Assembly: GCA_963585895.1 (NCBI GenBank)
Contig: OY757916.1
Location: forward strand, 18,841,223 to 18,905,222
Reading direction: 5' to 3'
Origin: Sepioteuthis lessoniana
Taxonomy: Eukaryota; Mollusca; Cephalopoda; Myopsida; Loliginidae
Length of the DNA: 64,000 bases
The notes below the pieces were generated by a model that worked only from the letters and a program-made list of their open reading frames with translations, was not told the origin of the DNA and made no database searches. Below are positions 51,341 to 62,924 of the stretch, piece by piece. A program made the position numbers and the translations under genes. The stretch's first letter is position 1; each line of letters starts with the position of its first letter.

Positions 51341-51604
51341 AACTAAAGTAAAGTTGACGACCCGTAGTCGAGGGTGACCCGAGGGCTCTCTTTTCAATAG
51401 CTACTACACCGAGGTGTAGGGAAGGCCGCTTCTCCTTAATCAGATTGCTCCACTTTACCCTTGATACGTACCTTATAATGCTAAGTGTTAAGCAAGGAGA
51501 TATCAAGTACCATTTTTTTATCTTTGGCATGACACCAGCTGGGATTGAACGCCGGTCTCTCGGGCCTTTGGCGAATACTTTACCCACAAGACCAATGGGC
51601 CGGT
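51341..51604 (-). mobile_element. SINE-A
   Basis: Full-length minus copy: tail AACTAAAGTAAAGTTGAC at left, A box TGGTCTTGTGGG at right. Inserted at the edge of the mariner remnant. Confidence 0.85.
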
Positions 51605-51605
51605 A

Positions 51606-52465
<860 letters not shown>

Positions 52466-52467
52466 AC

Positions 52468-52516
<49 letters not shown>
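52468..52516. repeat. (TA)n microsatellite
   Basis: An uninterrupted TA tract. Confidence 0.96.
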
Positions 52517-52518
<2 letters not shown>

Positions 52519-52524
52519 CAAACC

Positions 52525-52862
52525 GTGTCGTTAGCTCAGATTCCTTTGAATTTCTCTCGCTATCTGTCCCTATCGGCTATTTTTTGACAAGTCGTCAGGA
52601 CGGAATTCAGTGTCTGCAAAGAGCCGATGAATGTAAGATTTCGCTGGTCGGTCAATACTCGGGTAACCATGTGTAAGAGTCCATCAGAGAACATCGCTTA
52701 TGAGTTCGTCCTTAATTCACCAGCGGAGCCCATCGTGTCTTACTTGGATAATTCGTGAGATAGGAGGTTAGTGAGTAGAGCCACTGTTTTGTTGGGTGCT
52801 GCTGGCAGGATTTGTTTACAGACACACGCACAATTTTTGTGTAGTTCCCATTTAACTTTATC
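52525..52862 (-). mobile_element. GAT-tail LINE, old 3' fragment
   Basis: Degraded minus-strand match to GNYTRMLRAILNKSWQQHPT and the following block. Shares with the copy at 214-540 the words CGTCAGGACGG or CCTCAGGACGG and CGCTTATGA(G/A)TTCGTCCTTA(A/T)TTCACC, supporting a separate subfamily. Confidence 0.75.
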
Positions 52863-52886
52863 TCCCAACGTATATATATAAGTGTG

Positions 52887-52887
<1 letters not shown>

Positions 52888-52929
<42 letters not shown>

Positions 52930-52930
52930 G
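52888..52930. repeat. (GATA)n microsatellite
   Basis: About ten GATA units. Confidence 0.95.
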
Positions 52931-53160
52931 AAAATGGAGGAATAGGAAAATTTCTTTTGTGTTTTCTAGTTTTTCGGGTGGTACTAAACTAGTTCCTACC
53001 TTTGGTCATATTTAGGAGATTTTTTTTTTCTGGAAAAAATGCTTATTTACACATTTTTTAGAGAATTTGATATACAATCAGAGAAGCAACGAAAAAGGCA
53101 CTGGTAACGTAGTATATTCCTTTGTTGAATGAAAATCATTTTCTGCTATCCAAGTGTCTT
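52931..53160 (-). repeat. interspersed repeat G, copy 3
   Basis: GAAAATTTCTTTTGTG at left and TTGAATGAAAATCATTTTCTG at right match copies 1 and 2. The hammerhead-like core is not conserved here. Confidence 0.5.
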
Positions 53161-53965
53161 CAACAGACTTTTATATATCTGTATTAAGGACACCTGGCAA
53201 ATGAGTTTTTCATTTAAGAGGTAAATGATAAGCACCGGAGAGTTGCGTTTCAAATGAGACATAACAGCTTGGTTTGTTTATTTAGGTGTTTATGAGACAC
53301 CCTAAGTCTGTCCATCCTATTTCAAGACAACGTCATCTGTTTTTTATGGTAAATCCAATGGGAGTCAGTGTTTTTAAAAGTATTATCCATTCATCTTTCT
53401 AGGTTTCAACTATTGACGTAATATTGTCCGATGCGTTTTGGGTTGGGTTTTTTTTTTTTTTTTTTTTTTTCATTCTTTCTATGATAATGTACTTTGCATC
53501 TCTCTTAAAATCGTGACTGTTTCAGCGGAAACGTTGTTCTCCAAGTATTAGTTTGTTTTAATCTATACATTTGATTCTGTGTCTGCAATTATTTAGGCGA
53601 AAGGAAAATGGCCATTCTGTCTTTCCGAACAATTGTTTTGGACGGCGTACTTTACTTTTTCTTTTTTCTTTTCTTTTTTTTTTTTTTTTTTTGGTTCGTT
53701 GTTTTGTTTTGGATTTTTTTAAATTGTTTTTTTTTTTTGCGTGGGGGGGAGGGTACCACAAACGAAAAACAAAGTAGGATATTAAAACAATTCTTATTTC
53801 AAAATTATAATGCTTTCAGATTTCTTTTTTAATATATTATTTCTTATATTTTCTTGAAAAATAATTTTGCACATTAAAAACAGATCTGAAACTGGTATAG
53901 AAGAAACGCATAGATTTTCCTTCTCTTTTCCTCTTGGTCAGTAAATAAAGTATATATATATAAAT
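53161..53965. other. unassigned; poly-T runs
   Basis: Several poly-T runs (53,450-53,470, 53,670-53,691, 53,731-53,739). Phe- and Lys-rich open frames here are artefacts. Nothing recognised. Confidence 0.5.
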
Positions 53966-53967
53966 GG

Positions 53968-54019
53968 GTCTAGCCACACTGAAGAGTTCTGATAGAACGA
54001 AACAGTCTGTCTGTGGATG

Positions 54020-54021
<2 letters not shown>
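53968..54021 (+). ncRNA. type I hammerhead ribozyme, second copy
   Basis: Core boxes CTGAAGA at 53,979-53,985 and GAAA at 53,999-54,002. Stem II GTTCT/AGAAC with GAT loop, 5 bp. Stem III ACA/TGT with GTC loop. C17 at 54,011. Stem I CCACA (53,974-53,978) with TGTGG (54,012-54,016), plus GTC/GAC. All pairs hold. The two changes from the 5.7-kb copy (C for T in stem I, T for C in stem II) both make the stems stronger. There is no tRNA-like head upstream: the copy starts after TA-rich sequence and ends in (TA)n. Confidence 0.85.
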
Positions 54022-54023
<2 letters not shown>

Positions 54024-54085
<62 letters not shown>

Positions 54086-54297
54086 GTGAGAGAGAGAAAA
54101 AAAGATTGATGGACAGAGAGAGGAGGGGAGGGAGAGAGATGTAGTTTTTCGATAGTATAAAGTAATGAAAATCAATTATCAAATATATCGAGAGAGAGAG
54201 AGAGAGAGAGGAAGATTGATGGACAGAGAGAGAGGGAGAGTAAGAGAGATGTACTATTTTTCAATAGTATAAAGTAATGAAAATCAATTATCAAAAG
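54024..54297. repeat. (TA)n tract and 105-bp tandem duplication
   Basis: After the TA tract, GA-rich sequence plus GATTGATGGACAGAGAGAG and TATAAAGTAATGAAAATCAATTATCAAA occurs twice (54,083-54,185 and 54,186-54,297). Confidence 0.9.
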
Positions 54298-54950
54298 GTA
54301 AATTTAGAACAAATAACACCGGTTCTTGTAATAAATACTCAGTGATCACTTCAACTTTTCTATTTGTGCATTAATTTCACCGTATCAATTTCACCTAATA
54401 TAGGATATTACGTTTAACACAAATTGAAAAATAGATAGTGCGCCAGGTACGATATTCGTGAAGCAGACGTTCTTTTATTTGATTGCTAAATTTATTTGTC
54501 TTTTGTCGAACATTTTAGTATAATTAGTTTCAACTATCAACCGACCGTTGGTCTCATAATAAATCCATAGATATTTTTTTATCAGCAGAAGTTAGCGTAT
54601 TACAGCAACTATAAAAACAACTCGCTATTTATCTTACACGTAGATCAAACAGACACCTAAGAACTTTCTTTCGCTTGATATAATTGTATAAGTAGATGTA
54701 CAGCAAATAATAAACTTATGCTTAGGGAGTAAACAGATAACAAAATTGATTTAAATAAAAGATAATTTTCCACGATTTGATTTTATTAAACAATATATTT
54801 TGTTCCGTTATCTTCAACAAATCTTTGAGACCAATCGTTAATTCTAGTCACTCAGGACGTTTTTGTTTTTAAATATTTCTAGGGCTGGTTTAGGGGTATT
54901 TTTTCAGTCTTCCAGAGATTGGATTTTTTTTTTTAATTTTTGGTCATTAA
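54298..54950. other. unassigned AT-rich DNA
   Basis: No repeat or motif recognised. Confidence 0.5.
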
Positions 54951-55328
54951 GGTCATATTTTGTCTTATTGCTTTCTTTTGTTTTTTTAGGTAAATGTGCT
55001 GATATTAATTCCCCATACCGAAATTAAAAAAAAAAAACTGCAAGAAATTGACAAAATGTATTTCAGAAGCTGACTTGGCCAAAAGTTTATGTCCAAGAGG
55101 ACACCTTTTTTACTTTTTTCATTTTGATTATTTTTTTAAATAACAGAGTTTTTTGTTTTAAATATAAAAACGTTATTTTAATTTTATCATATTTTACGAA
55201 TGTAAAACTGGATTTCTATTTTTCCGTTTAAGTTTTTTGTTTTGTTTTGTTTTGTTTTTATTTTTATGGGAATTTTTAAAAATCTATTTTTACTTCTTTA
55301 TCCTTTAGGTCACATTTAATTTATTTTT

Positions 55329-55372
<44 letters not shown>

Positions 55373-55715
55373 TGATGATGATGATATTAATTCACGAAAT
55401 CGAAGAAAAAATAGACTAAAATGTATTTCAGAAGCTGACCTGGCCCGAAGTTTAATGTCGAAAAATAAATACCCCTTCCACCTTTTTTTATTTTGATTAA
55501 TAAAAAACGAAAAACAAAGTAGTTATTTTAATTCTAAAAAGTCCGCAATCTACTTTAATGTTTAGGCCTTTATCATTGCTTTTGAAAAATACGCCACAAA
55601 CACTTACGTCAGGGCGAATAAACAGAAACGAGATGAGAAATTAAAACCAAATTGTTTTGTGACGACTCTAATAAAAACAAAAGTAGAAACATTCTCACAC
55701 ACGAACAAATAAAAG
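54951..55715 (+). repeat. interspersed repeat M, copies 2 and 3
   Basis: Two divergent copies. Both have GCTGATATTAATTCCC or GATATTAATTCACG, then GTATTTCAGAAGCTGACYTGGCC. They are separated by a (TA)n(GAT)n tract at 55,331-55,385. The second copy runs on to the CAGAAACGAGATGAGAAATTAAAACC part also present at 39,050. Confidence 0.6.
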
Positions 55716-55719
55716 GTGT

Positions 55720-56215
55720 CAATTATAGTCCTCAAAGAATTTTTCTCTCATGAACATATTTCTACAAAAATTGGAATAAATAGTCAAAGGTGAAATATCT
55801 GATGAATACGTCAGATGAGCCGTAACTTCCCAGTCAGGATTTTTGCCAGGTTACTAAATGAAACCAACAGACTGACGTTATCCTGATGGAATTTTACGCC
55901 GTTTTCAGACGCTTTTTATTGATTACTGCCTTCGGTTGGTCTAATTAGAAGCAGAATATGTTCGCGTCAATCGTTTGAAAGGAGCTACAGGTTGTGGACT
56001 CCGTTCCTACACTCCCATATACACAACATCAATCATCTATTTTTTGATATGAAGAACAGTCATTTGTACAGTGAGTAATAACTCATTTGGCTTACCCCAC
56101 AATTTCTTGGGTTGCATGTTGTTGTAAAGTATCCACTTTTAATCGTCCATCACCATTTCTTTCAAAAAAAGAAAATTTTTCAGTAGATCCAAGAAGCGAA
56201 CCACACGCCAAAATA
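55720..56215 (-). pseudogene. old mariner transposase remnant
   Basis: The minus strand can be aligned, with stops, to a mariner: WILYNNMQPKKLWGKP, then IDVVYMGV (VMLCIWWD-like), then TRTYSASN, then NPDWEVTAHLTYSSDISP (matching GWEVLxHPPYSPDLAPSD) and RNMFMREKFFED. It is more decayed than the 51.6-kb copy and of a different mariner type. Confidence 0.6.
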
Positions 56216-56274
56216 TGATCCCGAAGTTTTATTAGTTTTCCATCATTTTTTTTGGGGGGGGGCGTAATTTGGTT

Positions 56275-56542
56275 TGGGCTTTTTTGCGGGGAGGGGATGT
56301 TTTGCTTTGTTTGGTTTGGTTGGGTTTTTTTTGTTGTTGTTGTTGTTGTTTAATCGCATGTAAACCATCGTGGGTTATTTAATACCAAAACCATCCTTGT
56401 AGAAGAACAAAAGTGGTAATATTAAAACCTATAGCTTGTGGATGAGGGGTTTCATACTTTTCCCAAGGGGTATTTGTCCGTAAGTGAATGTAAAAGCACG
56501 GGTGGAATTCGAATCAGCACCTTAGCCACTGCATCTCCCCAT
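56275..56542 (-). mobile_element. SINE-B, old copy
   Basis: (GGTTT) and a GTTGTT-rich tail at left, AACCATCGTGGGTTATTTAATACC hairpin, TTTCCCAAGGGGTATTTGTCC, and GGAATTCGAATCAGC as the degraded B box at right. Confidence 0.7.
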
Positions 56543-56761
56543 TTTTCGTTGGATTTTGTTTTCTTTTCTGTTTGCAGTGTTTGGAGGAGGGGTTCGCTGA
56601 TATGAAAGTCATTGATTATTTCATCAAAGTGCCCCCAAAACCAAAAACGTTTTTAAATTTCTGGGTTAAAACATCAAAGTTCGATGCAACTAGTTTTTAA
56701 TATGACGTCTTTAATACTGATATATTGCGACTCCTTATGTTTAATTGTAATATTTTGATAC

Positions 56762-56990
56762 TTACTTCAGTTTTTCACCATTGAAAAGTATGTCTTTACA
56801 GATACTAACTCTTCCATCATTGTCAAATTTTAAATCTCCGAGATGGTGTATGAAAAAAAAAACGTGCACTTTAGCATATTCCAAATAAATATCGCCAGCA
56901 AAACACACTACATGATTACATACAAGATTGTTCTTTACAAAAAAAACTTTTCCTTTACAAGTACATAGAGGATACCGGCATTTCTTATGA
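56762..56990 (-). CDS. possible host exon, uncertain
   Basis: On the minus strand about 72 codons stay open: KCRYPLCTCKGKVFF, VCNHVVCFAGDIYLEY, HHLGDLKFDNDGRVSICKD, ILFNGEKLK. The frame has six cysteines in its first half. It reads into CTGAA|GTAAGTATC, a strong 5' splice-site consensus, at about 56,768. A pyrimidine-rich TTCAACGCTTCTTTTAG lies just upstream as a possible acceptor, although the reading frame better suits a second AG ten bases later. I do not recognise the protein. In AT-rich DNA a chance frame of this size is possible. Confidence 0.22.
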
Positions 56991-57264
56991 CATTACTAAA
57001 AGAAGCGTTGAAAATAATTTTAAAACAGAAGCTAACTGAAAATTATTTGACAATATAAATGTATTGAAAATTAGCAAGAAATGGAATATCTTTGACCAGG
57101 AATAAAGATCAGTGTTATTAAAAGAATTGGGTTAGAAACAAAACTTTACAAATAGAATTAGATTATTATATAAGTTATAAAAAAAAGATACCAATGTTTC
57201 TAATGGTATTAGCATAAAAATGCATTATAAATAACTATACTATATAAATGTATTGAAACTTAGA
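56991..57264. other. unassigned AT-rich DNA
   Basis: No repeat or motif recognised. If the neighbouring exon is real, this would be intron. Confidence 0.4.
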
Positions 57265-57274
57265 AAGAAGTAGA

Positions 57275-57530
57275 CTTGTTTGATGTTTGTTTAATGGCAT
57301 ATCAACCTTCTAGGGTTATTTAATTCCAAATCTATCCTTCTAGAAGAACAGTAGCGGTACTATTTAACACATAGCTGGGAGGATAAGGGGATTCATACCT
57401 TTCCCAAGAGTATTTGTCCGAAAGGGAATGTAACAGTGCGACTGGAGTTCGAACTCGCTTACGACGATTCAGCAGTCCAGCGCTCTAACCATTGCACCAT
57501 GATGACACCCCCCACACCGTAAGAAGTAGA
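57275..57530 (-). mobile_element. SINE-B
   Basis: Flanked by AAGAAGTAGA on both sides (57,265-57,274 and 57,531-57,540). The complete SINE-B layout is present with moderate divergence (B box GAGTTCGAACTCG). Confidence 0.87.
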
Positions 57531-57705
57531 ATATCTGTGGTCAGAAATAAAGATTAGTCTAACTAACAAAATTCAATTACCATATTTATAATTATCCTTT
57601 TAATCGAAATATTCTTAGTCGTATATTCAGAACTTTTCCAGTGAGGCTTTCAATATGTATATGTTACGTTTATTGTCCAGGGTGTTATATAAAAAAAAAA
57701 GGATT

Positions 57706-58250
57706 GTCCAGTCGGCGGAGGCTGTAGAATACACCGACTGCCTCTCTGCAGTGGGGTAAGACTCCCTACCCCCAACGAGTGTCCTGTTTATGACACTAAA
57801 CAACCTGATGGTAAGGTTCCAGGAATGCTGGAGCTTTGGGAATGCGAAGTACCCCTTCATTCCTATCGTTCCCAGGTTTACTCTGACCTGGAGTGGTAGC
57901 ACCTAATAGGTCCTATCTATGGGTAAAATAGAACTAAACTGCATACTTATACTAAACTGAATTGTTTGCAATAGAACTGTTTCTGACATTGAAACTGTAC
58001 TTACGCTAAACTAAATTGTTTGAAATAGAACTGTTTTGGCATTTAACTGTGTGTAAACAAAAACTATACACATACTAAACTGAATTGTTTGAATTAAAAC
58101 TGTTGGACTAAACTGAATAGCTTGAAATAGAAATGTTTTTGACAACTAAACTGTCCTTATGCTAAACTGAATTGTTTGAAATAGAACTGTTTATTTGAAT
58201 AAAAATGGATTTGGTATTAAATAACATACAAAGGTTGATATGCAAACAAA
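57706..58250 (+). mobile_element. family D
   Basis: Head TCCAGTCGGCGGAGGCTGTAG, CTCTCTGCAGTGGGG, AACCTGATGGTAAGG, then five array units, then a shortened hairpin module (GGTATTAAATAACATACAAAGG). Confidence 0.85.
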
Positions 58251-58630
58251 CAAAAAAGGATGCAATCGTACTTTAGACAGGCTGCAGTTAAACTATTTTA
58301 ACTTCTATATAACCTGGAAAATAGTAGTTATTTACAGTCCAATCTGAAGAGAGATTTTCTGGCTAATTTTTGGATACATCATTGAGAACTTCGGCAGTAA
58401 ACAAAGATGGCAAGTCTGAATTCTTTAGATCTTGTTCGAAAATGTACACTGTGGAATTTTCATGTAAAATCTGTTTCATGTTTGCAAAATTTATACACAA
58501 AATAGGTTCATCTTTGGAATTTCAGTGGTCAGAAATGCACCTCAATTTAGAAGCTTGTTTATTTTTTCAATTGGGAACATACTATATGTGTATAATATTC
58601 CATAGTATATCATAATATAACATATCCCTC
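58251..58630. other. unassigned; 81-codon plus open frame
   Basis: An open frame from 58,370 to 58,615 has no recognisable domain, signal peptide or splice sites. It probably occurs by chance. Confidence 0.35.
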
Positions 58631-58634
58631 CACC

Positions 58635-59210
58635 AAGATATTTATTGTGATTCTGGCCTACCATACTACACTCGCCTATTTACGCTTACAAATCATAAGT
58701 CTATTTTCTTCGAAATGCAATGACGATGTTTTGTTCCTTAGTTAAAATTACCTCCACAAATATGTACACAAGTATATAAAGAAACAAATAAAGAATTTTT
58801 TTCTCGGTCATCCTGTAGCAAACCCACTTACATAACAGCGTTCCTCTATACGGAAGACAACCTCAAGTTTATCACGCTGCGTATGTATCTTCACACACAC
58901 ACACACACACAAGCACACATGAAAAATTGTACACAATTCTAACGGTTTTTGACACTATTTTTCAATTTTTACGATTTCTTCATTTTCTTTCGTTATCTGC
59001 CTGATAATTGTTATTTGTAAAACTTTATGAAACCTAAAGTTGAAGACAAACTTCCATGGCATTAAATATATAAAATCTTATTTATTTATTATTATATAAT
59101 AGCTCTATCACTGATATTGAGCACTCTCTAAATTATATCATGCTTGGTTCGCCACAAACCCACAAAGTGAATTAATGACAACTAACACTGTTCCATCTAT
59201 CTATCAGCAT
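58635..59210 (-). repeat. interspersed repeat F, most complete copy
   Basis: The right part (minus: GGAACAGTGTTAGTTGTCATT, AAGCATGATATAATTTAGAG, GTGCTCAATATCAGTGATAGAGC) matches 16,715 and 34,145. The left part matches 32,095-32,520. This links the two halves into one family of about 575 bp. Confidence 0.65.
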
Positions 59211-59219
59211 ACATATGAG

Positions 59220-59350
59220 GGAGAGTTCTCGTAGCTTTGGTATGAAAAGTACCAACTATAGGTTAAATAGTACCACTACTAGTGTTCTACACGGATGGTT
59301 TGGCATTAAATAACCCTCATATTCCATTAAACAAAGAAACCAAATTGAAC
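59220..59350 (+). mobile_element. SINE-B, 3' half
   Basis: GGTTAAATAGTACCACTAC, the hairpin GGCATTAAATAACCCTC...CCATTAAAC and the AAAGAAACCAAATTG tail. Confidence 0.75.
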
Positions 59351-59454
59351 CTCTCAACATATTTATATATGGCTGTCTGATTATATATATATCAACCACA
59401 CTGTATCTTCTTATGTATCTAAGTATCTATCGACTTGTTTGTATATATAAGCTC

Positions 59455-59567
59455 CTTCATATGTGTATGTGTGTGTGTGTGTGCATATCTTCATATGTAT
59501 CTTGCTTTCTATTTCCGTCAGTTCATATCTATCTACCAATCTGACAGTGTATATAAGCTTGTTCCTG

Positions 59568-59603
<36 letters not shown>

Positions 59604-60178
59604 TGTGTGTGTGTGTGTGTGTTTATGCGAGCGTCTGCGTGTGCAAGTGTGTGTGCGTGTGCATATCTTAATTTTTATCCCTCTTTCTATTTCTATCTGT
59701 CTACATCTATCAAACGAACTGACTGTCTTTATAAATAAGCTTCTCTCTCTGTCTCTCACTCTCACTATCTATCTATCTATCAATATATATATATATATAT
59801 ATATATAAGCTTATTTACACAGTCTCGTCAATGGTCCGGGAAAACTGGGTTCAATTCCAGGTTGAGTCAAACCAAAAACTCAAAAAATGGTACTTGATGC
59901 TACCTTGCTTACCACTCAGCATTATAAGGTACGGATCAAGGGTAAAGTGGAACAATCCAGGGTAAGGAGTACTGCCCTCCCCTACACCTAGGTGTAGTAG
60001 CTATTGAAAAGGGAAACTTCGGGTCACCCTCGACTACGGTCGCCAACTTTACTATATATATATGTGTGTGTGTGTGTATGTGTGCATATCTTAGTATGTA
60101 TCTCTCTTTCAATTTCTGTCAGTTCATATCTATCTACCGATCTAACAGTGTATATAAGTTTGTTTATCTCTCTTTCTC

Positions 60179-60228
<50 letters not shown>

Positions 60229-60325
60229 CGCGCGTGTGTGTGTGTGTATCTTCAAATGTATCCCTCTTTCTATTTCTTATCTGTTCACATCTATCTATTA
60301 CATTGTTGACACAGAACAAAGGTGT
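59455..60325 (+). repeat. tandem 150-250-bp units with TG/TA cores, split by SINE-A
   Basis: Four units share (TG)n GCATATCTT(C/A)A...GTAT(C)TC(G/T)CTTTCTATTTCTGTC, CATATCTATCTACC and GACAGTGTATATAAGCTTG followed by (TA)n. SINE-A interrupts after the second unit. Confidence 0.82.
59825..60053 (+). mobile_element. SINE-A, 5'-truncated
   Basis: Starts after the A box at TCGTCAATGGTCCGGG. The B box GGGTTCAATTCCAGG and the whole body to CGCCAACTTTACT are kept. Inserted next to a TA tract. Confidence 0.85.
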
Positions 60326-61020
60326 GAATGCTTGAATGAGGATACCGCTTAAATCAACCATTTCAACAAACCAGTACTTTTGTCTTTATGTGTCAAATAT
60401 TGTCACAAGATTACTATCATAAGGAAATTAACTTGCTTATAACTTCTACCCTGTTTATCCCCCTTTAGAGTAACATCTTTTGTGAAACACTCTGATTTGA
60501 TAAATTAAATATTAACTATAGATACATAAACCTTTTATTTTTGTTTGTGTAAGATTCGTTCGTAAAACTCTTAAAATATTTCATCATTAAAAATAAGGAA
60601 AGAAAAGAAAGCAAATAAATTCTTCTGTTTCAACGACAAAAAAAAATTAGCAAATTCAAATCGATTCGTTATTTACATGGAAGAACAGAACTTCGTGAAC
60701 GCCGGCTTATTTTAAAGTTAAGTAATCCCAGGTTTAAAGAATAAATCCTGTCTTGAGGGTGGACCAGAAAATAACTATGACAACTGCTATCTTTAATTTG
60801 ATCTCCTGAAAATTTTTACTTGTAGCAGCTGCTAAAATTCAGTCGAAGAATGATTTGTATCTGAGATCGAAGATTTTTTTTTTTTTTTTTTCAATTATTT
60901 TTTCCTTTCAAGACTTGTTCGAAAACTTAAACTCGTTCTTTGTTTTGCTTATGTTTTTACCATAAATTTTCGACCGATTCATTCTATAGGCTTCTTCAGG
61001 TGCAAAATCGGTAAAGAAAT
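60326..61020. other. unassigned AT-rich DNA
   Basis: No repeat recognised. CTTCTTCAGGTGCAAAATCGG near 60,990 resembles the CTGAAGAAG words of other repeats here. Confidence 0.45.
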
Positions 61021-61024
61021 ATTT

Positions 61025-61150
61025 TCGGTTTGGTTTCTTTGTTTAAGGGCATATCAACCTTTGAGGATTATTTAATAACAAACGCATCTTTAAAAAGCCA
61101 CAGTAATCGTTATATTTAACCCATAGCTGGGAAATAAATAGAGGGGTATT
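61025..61150 (-). mobile_element. SINE-B, 3' fragment
   Basis: GGTTTGGTTTCTTTGTTTAAGGGCATATCAACC and ATTTAACCCATAGCTGGG. Confidence 0.75.
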
Positions 61151-61216
61151 TTTAAAGAATTATAGAACCAGTCGTCGAATGAAAAATAAAGAGTTAACAT
61201 ACCAACCAACAATGTA

Positions 61217-61757
61217 AACTGGTACCCATATGGCATAATGGTTAAGTGCTGGAAGGAGGCCTTGAAGTTTGAGAGTTCGAACTCTAGTCGCGCTATCACG
61301 TTCACTTTCAGACTATTGCCCCAAAGAAAGGCATGAACTCCCTTATCCTCCCAACTATGGGTTAAATACTACAACTATTGTTTTTCTAGAAGAATAGCTT
61401 TGGCATTAAATAGCCCACGAAGGTTGATATACCATTAAACTAAGTGGAGGTACCCGTGGTGTAAATGTTATCGTCGTATGAAATGGACACGGCGACATGA
61501 GTTCAAATCTTGGACGAGATTGATTGCCTTTCACATAGCACTAATACCCTTGGGAAAGGTATGAATCCAATTATTCTCCCTCCAGCTATGGGTAAATAGT
61601 AGGGCAGACTGGGTTCTTCAGCCTTGGTGAGGAAACTAGTCTAGGAGAAGGAAAACATTGAATTCAAACCTGTTAAACTCCGTTTCAAAATTGACCTTGT
61701 GTCATATCCTGCCCGAGCGGAGGGGTTGGTAAATATGATATGATATGCAATTAAACA
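61217..61757 (+). mobile_element. SINE-B, split by SINE-C near its tail
   Basis: A box ATGGCATAATGG, B box GAGTTCGAACTCTAG, middle GGGTTAAATACTACAAC, hairpin GGCATTAAATAGCCC...GGTTGATATACC. The terminal CATTAAACAAAGAAATCGAACC appears after the SINE-C. Confidence 0.87.
61441..61737 (+). mobile_element. SINE-C inserted in SINE-B tail
   Basis: A full-length SINE-C from GTGGAGGTACCCGTGGTGTAAATG to GAGCGGAGGGGTTGG. GATATACCATTAAAC and GATATGCAATTAAAC on either side fit a target duplication with two differences. Confidence 0.87.
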
Positions 61758-61759
61758 AA

Positions 61760-62300
61760 GAAATCGAACCAAACCAAGCAAATCGGTACAGATTGTTGTA
61801 GATTGACGACCTGTACGATTAACGATGATTCACACTTATGACCTCGGTTAAAAAGCACAAAAACCAGGAAAAAAATTTAAGATAATAAATATTCGTGTGA
61901 TAGGCACGAATGTTGGTAATGTTCCGAATTGTCATGGGTTGGGCAACGCCTGTGTCTATTCACTCTCACGTCTTCCTCTTCCTTTCGCTAATAATGGTCC
62001 GATACATATTCAACCACAGTTTAGAAATATTATTGGGAATTCTCTTTCGATGTCGACCAAAAAGAATATCAGCGCCTCGACCAGCTAAGAAAAAAAATGG
62101 AAGGCTCGTATGATATAGCAATGTAAATTACAACTGAATAGACATGTCGTCGAACAAACAATGGGACGTAAAGCTCGGAATCATAAGCAATGGACGACTT
62201 TAATATTTTAGGTCTTAAATTGACTCTGCTTAATAAGAGCATCGAGCACTTTAGAAAAATTTCTTATACATTATGAGCAATTACTTAGCCAAAACGTAAA
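61760..62300. other. unassigned DNA
   Basis: Two overlapping open frames near 61,900-62,110 lack motifs. No repeat recognised. Confidence 0.45.
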
Positions 62301-62302
62301 TA

Positions 62303-62472
62303 CCGGGTGTGTCAAAATAGATGCAACCCATTGAGCTAGAGACATCAAATCAATGTTGTTGTTTTTTAATTATTTTTATATCAGCTTCCAGAATCTGCAA
62401 TATTTTTTTGAGTTTCTTGTCTCCTTAATAAATCATTATCCTGCTGATGGGTTGCATCTATTTTGAGACAGT
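62303..62472. mobile_element. mariner-type MITE, about 165 bp
   Basis: Inverted ends GTGTCAAAATAGATGCAACCCA and, at right, TGGGTTGCATCTATTTTGAGACA pair over about 22 bp. The interior has no coding capacity. A TA lies beside the left end. Confidence 0.8.
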
Positions 62473-62493
62473 TTTGAATGATTTTGTCTCCAA

Positions 62494-62756
62494 ATAAGTA
62501 AAAGTAAAGTTGGCGAACGTAGTCGAGGGCGACCAGAAGGCTCCTTTTTCATTAGCTACTACACCGAGGTGTAGGGGAAGGCGCAACTCCTTTCCCTGGA
62601 TTGCTCCACTTTACCTTTCATACGTACCTTATATTGCTGAATGTTAAGCAAAGCTGTATCAAGTACCATTTTTAAAGTCTTTGGTATGACGCAACCTGGG
62701 ATTGAACCCAGGTCAGCCGGACCATTGGCGAACACTCTACCCACTGCGCCAATGCA
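62494..62756 (-). mobile_element. SINE-A
   Basis: Full-length minus copy: AAGTAAAAGTAAAGTTGGCG tail, GGTTCAATCCCAGG B box, A box TGGCGCAGTGGG. Confidence 0.88.
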
Positions 62757-62874
62757 TTGTAATCGAGGATTAATACTTGTCATAGTATACTATTATCAAA
62801 TCTGAAACCAAAAAGGAACACATTATTATTACTAAAGTTATTAGCAGTCACATGGGTCCCATGTATATTGAAAC

Positions 62875-62877
<3 letters not shown>

Positions 62878-62906
<29 letters not shown>
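62878..62906. repeat. (TA)n microsatellite
   Basis: Short TA tract. Confidence 0.93.
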
Positions 62907-62909
<3 letters not shown>

Positions 62910-62924
62910 TAATTGGAGCCCTTC

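Noticed and set aside
58370-58615. 81-codon gene
   Set aside because: No motif, unremarkable length for AT-rich DNA, and no supporting context.
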